Shown piece by piece: positions 9,301-16,550 of a stretch of DNA of 64,000 nucleotides (positions within the stretch are counted from its first letter, which is position 1; every line of letters starts with the position of its first letter). The stretch is from Crocinitomicaceae bacterium (lineage in GTDB: Bacteria; Bacteroidota; Bacteroidia; Flavobacteriales_D; Crocinitomicaceae), in assembly GCA_017983465.1 (NCBI GenBank), contig JAGOBK010000003.1, forward strand, positions 248,001-312,000, read 5' to 3'. The position numbers and the translations under genes are program-made. The notes below the pieces were generated by a model that did no database searches, had not been told where the DNA came from, and saw only the letters and a program-made list of their open reading frames with translations.

Positions 9301-9574
9301 CATCAAAAATGGGAGAAAAAGTAATACCATGATTATTGGTTGTCCAAACACCTCCACATGCAGCAGCTACGTACCACATGTCTTTATTTGTTGGATTAAC
9401 AGCAATGTCTATTACACGTCCAGATGTTAAAGCTGGTCCGACCATGCGAAAAGACAAAGCGCCTACTGTTCCAGCATCGAACGGAGGCTTAACAACTTCC
9501 GTAGTTGTTGATTTTTTTTGAGCAAAAATGCCAATGGTGGAAAGTAATCCAAAGAATAGAATCGTTTTTTTCAT
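6332..9574 (-). CDS. Large secreted VPS10/sortilin-like beta-propeller protein
   Basis: The 1080-residue product has a signal peptide (MKKTILFFGLLSTIGIFAQ). It is followed by many BNR/sortilin-type repeats of the form S.DGG.TW (KSMDGGKSFTNMG, KTTDGGKTWTRT, KSTDGGLTWRP, RSTNKGENWSKQ), which build one or two beta-propellers in residues ~30-750. A C-terminal helical region (residues ~930-1060) contains coiled-coil-like stretches. Bacteroidota encode such proteins of similar length, annotated as glycosyl hydrolase or VPS10-domain proteins; enzymatic activity is not established and I see no catalytic signature. No T9SS sorting domain is visible at the C-terminus (it ends KENWKED), so it is probably periplasmic. 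It is convergent with fabI. Confidence 0.88.
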   Translation of the reverse strand: MKKTILFFGLLSTIGIFAQKKSTTTEVVKPPFDAGTVGALSFRMVGPALTSGRVIDIAVNPTNKDMWYVAAACGGVWTTNNHGITFSPIFDGYGSYSIACVELAPSNPNTVWVGTGENNNQRSVAYGDGVYKSMDGGKSFTNMGLKTSEHIGNIVIHPTDENTVWVSAYGPLWSSGGERGVYKTTDGGKTWTRTLFVSDNTGISEIAIDPSNPNILYASAHQRRRHEWTYIGGGPESMVYKSTDGGLTWRPINAGLPKGDMGRVGLAVSPVDPNYVYAIVEARYGKAGVYRSTNKGENWSKQSDFNTSGNYYQEIMCDPSNKNKVFAMDTYMHHTEDGGKTFKPTGETNKHVDNHAIWIDPSNTDHWLVGCDGGLYETYTHAREWKYYANLPIIQFYKAVTDNATPFYNIYGGTQDNNSMGGPAATNNAAGILNSDWFITNGGDGFESATDWSNPNITYAQAQYGWIVRYDRASGEKVPIQPMSGKGEPAYRWNWDAPLIVSSHDASTLYFAANILFKSSNRGDDWQTISPDLTQQIDRNEIEVMDQVWTIDAVMKNASTTIYGNIVALDESPKKKGLLYVGTDDGLIQVSENDGQTWSKYAAFPGVPVNARVNMLSASMHDENTVFAVFNPQRSGDFKPYVLRSSDKGKTWVNITSNLPVRGNTYCLKQDHVDPNLLFVGTEFGAFFTNDAGLNWTKLAGLPTVAVYDLDIQKRENDLVAATFGRGFYVLDNYTPLRSLSKVNLDKKAHLFPVKDALSYVPADPLGLDGTGFQGHNMWASENPSFGAVFTLHLKEEYKTLKDARQEKEQALEKDKKDVVYPTFDELRKEQLEDAAKLIWIISDVSGKEVRRMSGSPSKGISRTVWNLRSNATNPIGSGGNGFLVAPGTYYVSVSLVKNGEVEELISKTAFEVKALNNQTLVAKNPQELAAFRSEVAELNRKVSGVGRLMDETTDEIELIEKALLMYPNTDMTLLKEIKELKTIMYDCNILMNGDGVRAAHEFEVAPSIQSRLGMVEYQLYDNTAGVSNTHKANKAIVEAEYAELRVKLDEVIKRVKALQVKLDAVAIPYTKSKENWKED

Positions 9575-9775
9575 AGGGAACTTAAATCAAATTTGAGGCT
9601 TAAAATTACAACAATTCCGACAAATGCACACGATGGATTTCCTGCCAAATTCGGTCCGGATTTTAGTTTTCCTGAAATTTCTTAACTTAGCATTCTAATA
9701 GACTCAGAATTGTCCATGCAACTTTTTTGGACACTTTTCCGTCAAGACACTGCCAAATTGAGCTACACAACGCAT

Positions 9776-12601
9776 ATGAAAAACCTATTATTTATCTTCA
9801 GTTTATTAATCAGTCAAACTTTTTTCGCACAAGTCATTACTGATTCACCCTTATACCAGAAACTGAAAGCTTCTGGACAACTTGGACAAGTTGTTACCGC
9901 ACCAAACCATACAATTGGCAACCCTACGGGAAAACCAAATGTGAAGCCAAATTCGAATAGCAAAGCGAATGCCTGTGATTGTTACGTGGAACCGGATTCA
10001 AGTTATATTTTAGCGATGCAGCCAAATGATGATGGATCAACCGGTTTAATTCCAATCCCCTTCAATTTCAATTTATACGGTCAAACATTTAACTCTATTT
10101 ACATCAATAATAACGGAAACATTACCTTCAATGGTCCACTTTCTACCTTTAGTGCAACAGCCTTTCCTTCCACAGGAAATGCCATTGTTGCTCCTTTTTG
10201 GGCGGATGTCGATACACGTAACGGAAACGGTCAAGTTGTTTATAAAATCACCCCAACTGCTGTTTACATTAACTGGGAAGATGTTGGATATTACTCCATG
10301 ATGGGAGACAAATTGAATACTTTTCAGCTGATCATTACAAATGGTTCCGACCCAGTGATTGATCAAGGAAATGTGGCGTTTTGTTACCAAGATATGCAAT
10401 GGACAACCGGCGCTGCGTCCTCAGGTGTGAATGGATTTTTCGGTATTCCAGCAACTTGCGGGGCCAACAAAGGAGATGGTGTCGCCTACTTCTTGATTTC
10501 GCGTTTTGACCACCCAGGAGTAGATTTCGATGGAGCATTAGGAAATCCAGATGGAATCAGTTGGTTGGATTACAAAAGTTTTGCCTTTGATGCATCCAAT
10601 AGCGGAAACATCCCTCCTATCCCAGAAGGAATCGCTTCTTGTGATACTTTTAAAATTTGTGCCGCTGGAGATACAGCCCAATTTGCGATTAACTTTCTTT
10701 CTCCAGAAGCCAATCAGACAACCACCATGACGTATACCAATGGTGGACTACCTTCCTTAACACAGATTGCGAATATTCCCGGGAATACTGGATCCATCAT
10801 TCTTCAAGCAGTTGGAACATTAGCAACAATTGGAACCTATACCGTGACTGTTACAGCAACAGATGATGCGATTCCTACGCCAGGTGTTACCGCATTAACC
10901 TTTGTGATTGTGATTGACACTATTGTAAACAACTTAGACTCTGCCGCACTTTTGGGTGTTGGCGCGTGTGGGAACGTTGACTTAAGCGTTTCGAATGGTC
11001 CATACGACACATATTTATGGGATGACTTCACGACAGCCCAAACAAGCTCCGTTTCATCCACACAGATTTACGGTGTAACCGTGAGTAAAGATGGCTGTTA
11101 CAAACATGTAAGTGATTCGATTATCGTGATGAATCCAGTGCCAGTAAATTTACAAGGAGTCTTGACGTATTGTCCACCTGATACCTCAACGAGCATCACT
11201 ATCCCGAACGAACTCTATTATTCTTCCATTACGTGGGGCTTACCAAATCCAGCGGTTGATAGTGTTTTTACCGTTGAATTGCCTTTAGGCACATACACTG
11301 TGACCCTCGTTGATTCTGCCGGATTCTGTACAACGGATACGACATTTACCATTTTCGGTTCAACAGCTGCTTCCATTATGAGTGACACGCTGATATGTTC
11401 CCCTACACTTCAAGTGGCGAATACACAGTCCCAAGGTGGAACATGGACCGCAAGTTCGAATCAAGTGACTTTCGATGATCCGACGAATTTAAACCCGTTG
11501 GTGACCGTAAACACACCAGGAACCTATACCCTTACGTTCACGGATAATACGTGTAACCAAATACATACAGCAGAAGTTACCTTACCGGTTAATCCAAGTA
11601 TTTTCTCTAATGTCAATCAATGTAATCTGACATACAACGTCAGTGGAACAGTGACAGATGTTGCTGGTGGAACTTGGACCTACACGACACCGAGTACTGG
11701 GACACTTAACTTCAGTCCTTCCAACACGAGTGCCAATCCAAGCATTACAGCAACGACATCTGGAACGTATCAATTAACATACACTGACAACGTATGTAAT
11801 CATACAGCAAGTACAACCATTCAGCTGTATACACTTCCTAGTATTGACGTTGATACCTTAGCTTGTTTTTACAATTATTACATCACGGGGACAAATTCTT
11901 CTTTGGGTGGTGTTTGGACTGTTTCTGATACCTGTTTACATCTTTCTGATCCAACAGCGGACAATCCACATTTAACGACAAACTATGCCGGAATTTACAC
12001 ACTGACATATACGGACGTTGCGTGTAATCAAACATTGAGTGCTGTGATTGAATTCCCACCTTATTTGTACACACAAGTACTTGACACAAACATTTGTAAA
12101 GGAACTAGTTTCCCATTGGCACCATTGCAAGTGAATTCAGCAAAAGATAGCACCTTAAATAATGTGTGGACCTTACAAGCGAATTACATTCCAACTCAAT
12201 TTGGTTTATGGAACATTCCGAATGCTACAACGCCATTAATTATTTCTCAACCTGGAAATTACATTTACACCTTATCGAATGAATGTTACACTGTTTCAGA
12301 TACAGCAACTATTGGATTCAAACCTTGCGACATTATTGCTCCGAATGTGATTTCCCTTTCCTCTACAGTTGGTAACAACATCTTCTATGTGCAATATTCT
12401 GGCCTAGAAACTTTCCAATGTACCATTTTAAATCGCTGGGGAAATGTCATTTACGAATATGACGATCCAGCAGGTGGATGGGACGGAAAAACGAAAGGGG
12501 GAGATATCGTTTCGGAAGGAACTTATTTCTATCGAATTGATGCGAAATTTGAAGGATCTGAACCAATTGTGAAGCACGGATTTATAGAAGTAAAACACTA
12601 A
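9776..12601 (+). CDS. Secreted nidogen-like adhesin with type B T9SS sorting domain
   Basis: The 941-residue protein starts with a signal peptide (MKNLLFIFSLLISQTFFAQ). Residues ~65-260 look like a nidogen/NIDO-type domain (LIPIPFNFNLYGQTFNSIYINNNGNITF, then APFWADVDTRNG). Several Ig-like or PKD-like beta domains follow, rich in Thr/Ser and containing GGTW motifs. The last ~85 residues form the gliding-motility-associated CHU_C domain (FQCTILNRWGNVIYEYDDPAGGWDGKT and YFYRIDAKF), the signal for export by the type IX system and surface attachment. An upstream in-frame ATG at 9710 would add 22 residues before the signal peptide and is unlikely. Its ligand is unknown. Confidence 0.9.
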   Translation: MKNLLFIFSLLISQTFFAQVITDSPLYQKLKASGQLGQVVTAPNHTIGNPTGKPNVKPNSNSKANACDCYVEPDSSYILAMQPNDDGSTGLIPIPFNFNLYGQTFNSIYINNNGNITFNGPLSTFSATAFPSTGNAIVAPFWADVDTRNGNGQVVYKITPTAVYINWEDVGYYSMMGDKLNTFQLIITNGSDPVIDQGNVAFCYQDMQWTTGAASSGVNGFFGIPATCGANKGDGVAYFLISRFDHPGVDFDGALGNPDGISWLDYKSFAFDASNSGNIPPIPEGIASCDTFKICAAGDTAQFAINFLSPEANQTTTMTYTNGGLPSLTQIANIPGNTGSIILQAVGTLATIGTYTVTVTATDDAIPTPGVTALTFVIVIDTIVNNLDSAALLGVGACGNVDLSVSNGPYDTYLWDDFTTAQTSSVSSTQIYGVTVSKDGCYKHVSDSIIVMNPVPVNLQGVLTYCPPDTSTSITIPNELYYSSITWGLPNPAVDSVFTVELPLGTYTVTLVDSAGFCTTDTTFTIFGSTAASIMSDTLICSPTLQVANTQSQGGTWTASSNQVTFDDPTNLNPLVTVNTPGTYTLTFTDNTCNQIHTAEVTLPVNPSIFSNVNQCNLTYNVSGTVTDVAGGTWTYTTPSTGTLNFSPSNTSANPSITATTSGTYQLTYTDNVCNHTASTTIQLYTLPSIDVDTLACFYNYYITGTNSSLGGVWTVSDTCLHLSDPTADNPHLTTNYAGIYTLTYTDVACNQTLSAVIEFPPYLYTQVLDTNICKGTSFPLAPLQVNSAKDSTLNNVWTLQANYIPTQFGLWNIPNATTPLIISQPGNYIYTLSNECYTVSDTATIGFKPCDIIAPNVISLSSTVGNNIFYVQYSGLETFQCTILNRWGNVIYEYDDPAGGWDGKTKGGDIVSEGTYFYRIDAKFEGSEPIVKHGFIEVKH

Positions 12602-12666
12602 CTAGTGTTTTACGGAAAAGAAATAAGCTCAATCATTAGACCTTGATTCTTTTCTAATAATATCCG

Positions 12667-12674
12667 TACCTTTG
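12667..12674 (+). promoter_or_regulatory. -7 box TACCTTTG before osmC
   Basis: TACCTTTG fits TAnnTTTG and ends 4 nt before the ATG at 12679. As at uvrB, the predicted transcript would start at or very near the start codon. Confidence 0.5.
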
Positions 12675-12678
12675 CGCC

Positions 12679-13080
12679 ATGGCAACAGCACGCGTTTCGT
12701 ACTTAGGAAATCTTCGCACTTCATGTGAACACCTTGCATCTGGCACAAAGATATTAACCGATGCACCAGTTGATAATCAAGGAAAAGGAGAAGCTTTTTC
12801 TCCCACTGATTTAGTTGCTACTTCCCTAGCCTCTTGTATGATGACCATCATGGGGATTTATTGTCAAACACATGATATTACGTTTGAATCGTGCGAAGCA
12901 ACGGTTGAAAAACACATGGGTTCTGGTCCACGCCGAATTGAAAAAGTCGTAGTGAACATGGACTTGAATGGCAATAATTGGGATGAGCTTACCCGTAAAA
13001 AAGTCATCATGGCTGGACGTGCTTGTCCGGTTGCAATCACACTCGAAGGCAATGTTGAACTCGAGTTTAATTTTATCTAA
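12679..13080 (+). CDS. OsmC/Ohr-family peroxide-detoxifying protein
   Basis: This 133-residue protein has the OsmC fold, thiol peroxidases that reduce organic hydroperoxides in the cytoplasm. The two catalytic cysteines are visible as Cys53 in SLASCMMTIMG and Cys116 in GRACPVAITL, each in its family context, and FSPTDLVATSLAS precedes the first. The length is typical. Its stop codon overlaps the start of rlmB by one base (TAATG), so the two are co-translated, although they share no obvious pathway. Confidence 0.92.
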   Translation: MATARVSYLGNLRTSCEHLASGTKILTDAPVDNQGKGEAFSPTDLVATSLASCMMTIMGIYCQTHDITFESCEATVEKHMGSGPRRIEKVVVNMDLNGNNWDELTRKKVIMAGRACPVAITLEGNVELEFNFI

Positions 13081-13853
13081 TGGAACAACAACGTACAGAA
13101 AGAAAATACCGCAAAGAACGTGAGGATATCATTTTTGGTATTCGTGCCGTAATCGAAGCAGTGAATGCGGATAAAGAATTGAATAAAATCCTTATTCAAA
13201 AAGGACTACATAAAGAATTATTCGAAGAATTAAAATCCGCACTTCAAGGGAAAAATTACTTCCTACAGTTTGTACCTGTTCAAAAGTTAGATACCTTAAC
13301 AGAAGGAAACCACCAAGGTGTAATCGCCATGATTCCACCGATTTCCTATCAAGAAATTGAACCATTAGTCGATGCACTTTTGGAGAAGGACGAGAAACCA
13401 TTCATTGTCGTATTAGATAGAATTACGGACGTTCGTAATTTCGGTGCGATTGCCCGAACGGCTGAATGTCAAGGAGCACATGCGATTTTGATTCCTTCTA
13501 AAGGATCAGCATTAGCGACTTCGGATGCCATGAAAGCTTCTGCTGGAGCCTTGAACCGTATTCCAATTTGTAAAACAAACGATTTAAAAAACACCTTGTT
13601 TTACTTACAACAATCTGGACTTCGTATCGTTGCTTGTACGGAAAAAGGAAATGTCCCTCTTTACGAAACGAATCTTCGCGGTTCAGTTGCTGTGATTATG
13701 GGTTCTGAAGAAAGTGGAATCACTTCCGATTTACTGAACATGGCTGACATCAAAGCGCGCATTCCAATGAAAGGTGAAATTGCTTCCTTGAATGTTGGTG
13801 TTGCCGCTGGAATGGTTTTCTACGAGCGTACGAGACAAGAAATTCGCGGGTAA
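13080..13853 (+). CDS. rlmB: TrmH-family 23S rRNA 2'-O-methyltransferase (RlmB-like)
   Basis: The protein (257 residues) is a SPOUT methyltransferase that transfers methyl from S-adenosylmethionine to a ribose 2'-OH, in RlmB's case G2251 of 23S rRNA. An N-terminal substrate-binding domain (IIFGIRAVIEAVNADKELNKILIQKGL) is followed by the knot. The knot's three motifs are DRITDVRNFGAIARTAE, VAVIMGSEESGI and IPMKGEIASLNVGVAAGMVFYE. Length and motifs match RlmB/TrmH, though the exact rRNA target cannot be proven from sequence. It overlaps osmC by 1 bp and meets the convergent HAD gene with no gap. Confidence 0.92.
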   Translation: MEQQRTERKYRKEREDIIFGIRAVIEAVNADKELNKILIQKGLHKELFEELKSALQGKNYFLQFVPVQKLDTLTEGNHQGVIAMIPPISYQEIEPLVDALLEKDEKPFIVVLDRITDVRNFGAIARTAECQGAHAILIPSKGSALATSDAMKASAGALNRIPICKTNDLKNTLFYLQQSGLRIVACTEKGNVPLYETNLRGSVAVIMGSEESGITSDLLNMADIKARIPMKGEIASLNVGVAAGMVFYERTRQEIRG

Positions 13854-14561
13854 TTAACGCATTAAGCGAATGATCATTTCTGGTAAATGAGCTAAGTCGC
13901 TAATCATCCAATCATAATTGTATTTGTTCTTTCCGACCGGATCGAAGTGAATCGCGTGCATGCCCACTTGGAGCGCACCTGCAACATCAATTCGGTAATC
14001 GTCGCCAATCATCAGTGAGTCTGCAGCTTTGGTACCTGCTTCTTTCATCGCGTAGTGAAAAATGGCTGGATCAGGTTTGTTTTTACCGATGATCTCAGAG
14101 CATACAATCACATCAAAAAAGGAATGCATTCCGCAGTTTTCTAACTTAATGAACTGAACCTCTTGGAATCCGTTGGTGATAATATGAAGAGTGAATCCCA
14201 TCGACTTCAGTTCCTTTAAGGTCTCAATGGCATTTGGGAAAAGTCCGGTTTGACGTGGGGAAATTTCCACATAGGCATCCCCTACTCGACGAACCAAAGA
14301 CTCGTCACGAATCTTGAATTTCTGAAAAGTTGAACGAAAGCGCTCATAACGAAGCTCCTCCTTCTTTATTTTACCACGTCCATACAATTTCCACAAATGT
14401 GCATTTTGACGTTCGTATGCTTTATGGAAACGTTCGAAGGATTCTACCTGTGGAATAAGGTTTTCGGAGTGGATGATTTGACGAAGAGCCGCCTCAGAAT
14501 TTCGATCAAAATCCCAAAGTGTGCGGTCTAAATCAAAAAATATGTGTTTGTTAGAATACAA
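13854..14561 (-). CDS. HAD-superfamily hydrolase, YjjG-type nucleotidase
   Basis: This 235-residue HAD phosphatase has motif I as FFDLDRTLWDF (nucleophile Asp and the second Asp of DxD), motif II in ITNGFQ, motif III Lys in IGKNKPDPAIF and motif IV in MIGDDYRIDVAGA. DRTLWDFDRNS is typical of YjjG-like noncanonical pyrimidine nucleotidases, which remove phosphate from modified or noncanonical nucleoside monophosphates. The substrate is an inference. It overlaps the end of the upstream membrane protein gene by 11 bp and lies in a three-gene minus-strand run with upp, which also handles pyrimidines. Confidence 0.9.
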   Translation of the reverse strand: MYSNKHIFFDLDRTLWDFDRNSEAALRQIIHSENLIPQVESFERFHKAYERQNAHLWKLYGRGKIKKEELRYERFRSTFQKFKIRDESLVRRVGDAYVEISPRQTGLFPNAIETLKELKSMGFTLHIITNGFQEVQFIKLENCGMHSFFDVIVCSEIIGKNKPDPAIFHYAMKEAGTKAADSLMIGDDYRIDVAGALQVGMHAIHFDPVGKNKYNYDWMISDLAHLPEMIIRLMR

Positions 14562-15012
14562 AATAAACGATTATGGATGTGAGGCTTGCATTGACAGCTA
14601 AACCAAGAACGATCAAAGGGAAAGTCTCCCAGCGTTTTCCGTAAAACTTTGCCACCACCATGCTTCCTAAAGGCACAGAAAGGAAAAAGGGAGCGAAAAA
14701 ACAAATTCCTACTTGTCCGAACTTCATTTTAACGCGAATCAACAGCTTATTCATGCGTGTGAATTTTCTTTTCACTTTTGGCTCAATCCCTTTTGACTCC
14801 AACAACTCTTGTTTTTTCAAGGTTCTTTTCTTCATGAAAACCAAAATAGCATCGCTGGCAAAATAACAAACCAATGCACACGTTGCTCCACCAGCAAAAG
14901 AGGCAAGTGCTGTTTCAAAAAAAGTCATTCCTAATCGTGGTCCAGGGACCGTTGAAACGGAAAACTTTACGGTTGCCAAAAAGAAAATACTCCAAAATCC
15001 TGTCCAGTTCAT
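14551..15012 (-). CDS. Small integral membrane protein of unknown function
   Basis: The 153-residue protein has three to four predicted membrane helices: WSIFFLATVKFSVS at the N-terminus, the Ala/Gly-rich TALASFAGGATCALVCYFASDAILVF, then ICFFAPFFLSVPLGSMVVAKF and a C-terminal VLGLAVNASLTSIIVYFVF. A basic cytoplasmic loop (KKRTLKKQELLESK, KVKRKFTRMNKLL) links the halves. The layout recalls small DedA- or exporter-like proteins of Bacteroidota, but I do not recognise a named family. It starts 2 bp downstream of upp and overlaps the HAD gene by 11 bp, so the three are one operon. Confidence 0.8.
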   Translation of the reverse strand: MNWTGFWSIFFLATVKFSVSTVPGPRLGMTFFETALASFAGGATCALVCYFASDAILVFMKKRTLKKQELLESKGIEPKVKRKFTRMNKLLIRVKMKFGQVGICFFAPFFLSVPLGSMVVAKFYGKRWETFPLIVLGLAVNASLTSIIVYFVF

Positions 15013-15014
15013 TC

Positions 15015-15662
15015 TTATAATTTTATTCCGTAAGCTAAATCACCGGCATCTCCTAGTCCAGGAACAATGTATGACTGCGCTGTTAATTCTTGGTCGATTG
15101 CACCGACCCAAATTTCCGTGTTCGTAGGCAAATGAGCTTTAATCAGCGCCAATGCATCGGGAGTCGCAATTGCCGAAACAATATGAATTTGACTTGGATT
15201 TCCCATTTTTCGCAAAGCTTTGTAAACAGCCAACATCGAACTTCCGGTTGCCAACATGGGGTCGCTGATGATCCAAATACGTTTATCCAAATCTGGCGCT
15301 GCTAAATATTCAACATGGATGTCAAAGTCCTCTGCTGTTGTGTGTTTTCTGTATGCTGAAATAAATGCGCTGTCCGCACGATCAAAAATGCGCAACAATC
15401 CACTATGCATGGAAAGTCCAGCGCGCAAAATTGTTGCTAAAACAGGCGTTTCCGCTGGAACCTCAGTGTGTGAAATTCCCAGAGGTGTTTGTGTTTCTAG
15501 GGTCCGGGCTTCTAATTTTTTGGAAAGCTCATAGCCCAAAATCTCCGCAATTCGTTCCATATTCAAACGAAAACGAACAGGATCTTTTTGAATGTCCACA
15601 TCTCGAATTTCACTCATAAAGCGATTGAAAATGGAGGACTGTAATGAGTTATTGTGAATCAT
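15015..15662 (-). CDS. upp: Uracil phosphoribosyltransferase
   Basis: Upp converts uracil and PRPP into UMP in pyrimidine salvage. The 215-residue product contains ATILRAGLSMHSGLL, the PRPP-binding loop IISDPMLATGSSML and the C-terminal uracil-recognition sequence GDAGDLAYG, all diagnostic of the family, and its length is normal. It heads a minus-strand operon with a membrane protein and a YjjG-like nucleotidase. Confidence 0.96.
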   Translation of the reverse strand: MIHNNSLQSSIFNRFMSEIRDVDIQKDPVRFRLNMERIAEILGYELSKKLEARTLETQTPLGISHTEVPAETPVLATILRAGLSMHSGLLRIFDRADSAFISAYRKHTTAEDFDIHVEYLAAPDLDKRIWIISDPMLATGSSMLAVYKALRKMGNPSQIHIVSAIATPDALALIKAHLPTNTEIWVGAIDQELTAQSYIVPGLGDAGDLAYGIKL

Positions 15663-15719
15663 AAGGATGATTTTTTGAACCGTGTTCGGTGACTGAAAAT
15701 TAAAACGTACGTTGACTAA

Positions 15720-15935
15720 TTATTGTTCATTCATGCATTCCATACTGGCATTATACCAGTTTATCTGTTCCGAATCCGGTAAAGATTCAACATGTTTTTC
15801 ACAAGCATTTGCCAAATCTGCATCTTGATTCTCGGCACTCTTCATTAAATTTTTACCACATTCACACGCACTCGGTTCTTTTGCACAAGCAACCAATACA
15901 AGAAACGCAATGCCAAAACTTAGTATTCTTTTCAT
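15720..15935 (-). CDS. Small Cys-rich lipoprotein
   Basis: This 71-residue protein has a lipoprotein signal (MKRILSFGIAFLVLVACAK) with lipobox LVAC. A short mature part with six cysteines besides the lipidated one follows, including ACECGKNL, NACEKH and MECMNEQ. It is likely anchored to a membrane on its periplasmic side. I do not recognise a family. It lies alone between upp and the divergent DUF6702 gene. Confidence 0.8.
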   Translation of the reverse strand: MKRILSFGIAFLVLVACAKEPSACECGKNLMKSAENQDADLANACEKHVESLPDSEQINWYNASMECMNEQ

Positions 15936-16007
15936 GCCATGAAAGTACTAAAACCAAAGTGATTTAGCCTTATTAAAACTTCATTAATTTTTGTATTTTC
16001 GCACTGC

Positions 16008-16550
16008 ATGAAAAGCATCGTCAAACTTCTGTTTATATCCAGTTGTCTTCTAGTATCTTCTGTTAGTTGGGGACACCAGTACTTTTTCGCATTCGCTGAA
16101 ATTGAATACAACGAACTGGCGCAAAAATTTGAAGGATCAGTCGTGGCAACAGCGCATGACTTGGAGTTTGCTTTGATGAACTCCTATGGACTCCAAACAA
16201 AGCTTGAAAAAATAGCGCCGAATTCTTCCGAGGTGAAAATCATGGAAGCTTACTTGAACAAATTTTTGACCCTTCACTACGGCTGTGCTTTAGATTCGAA
16301 TGCCGTTGATGCCTATTGTTCTGCTAATTGGAGCATTGAATCCTTTCAAATCATGAAAAACGGAACCATTGAACTCTATTTTTCAGCTCCGGCAAAACAA
16401 GTCTACACCTTGATTCAAGTGGACTTTCGTCTTTTAATGGATGCCTTTCCAGATCAACAAAACAAACTTACCTTTATATACCGTGAAGATCGCGAAACAC
16501 AGAGTTTTACGAAAACACAAGCCACACATTATTTTGCTTTAAAACCATGA
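16008..16550 (+). CDS. DUF6702-like secreted protein
   Basis: This 180-residue exported protein has a signal peptide (MKSIVKLLFISSCLLVSSVSWG) followed directly by HQYFFAFAEIEYNELAQKFEGSV, the start typical of DUF6702 proteins. Those are small periplasmic beta-rich proteins next to M1 peptidases in Bacteroidota. Function is unknown. Its stop overlaps the start of the M1 peptidase gene by 4 bp (ATGA), showing translational coupling and pointing to a joint job at the cell envelope. Confidence 0.85.
   Translation: MKSIVKLLFISSCLLVSSVSWGHQYFFAFAEIEYNELAQKFEGSVVATAHDLEFALMNSYGLQTKLEKIAPNSSEVKIMEAYLNKFLTLHYGCALDSNAVDAYCSANWSIESFQIMKNGTIELYFSAPAKQVYTLIQVDFRLLMDAFPDQQNKLTFIYREDRETQSFTKTQATHYFALKP

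Noticed and set aside
6332..9574. VPS10-like protein called a glycosyl hydrolase
   Set aside because: BNR-type repeats are present, but no catalytic residues of sialidases or other glycosidases are recognisable.
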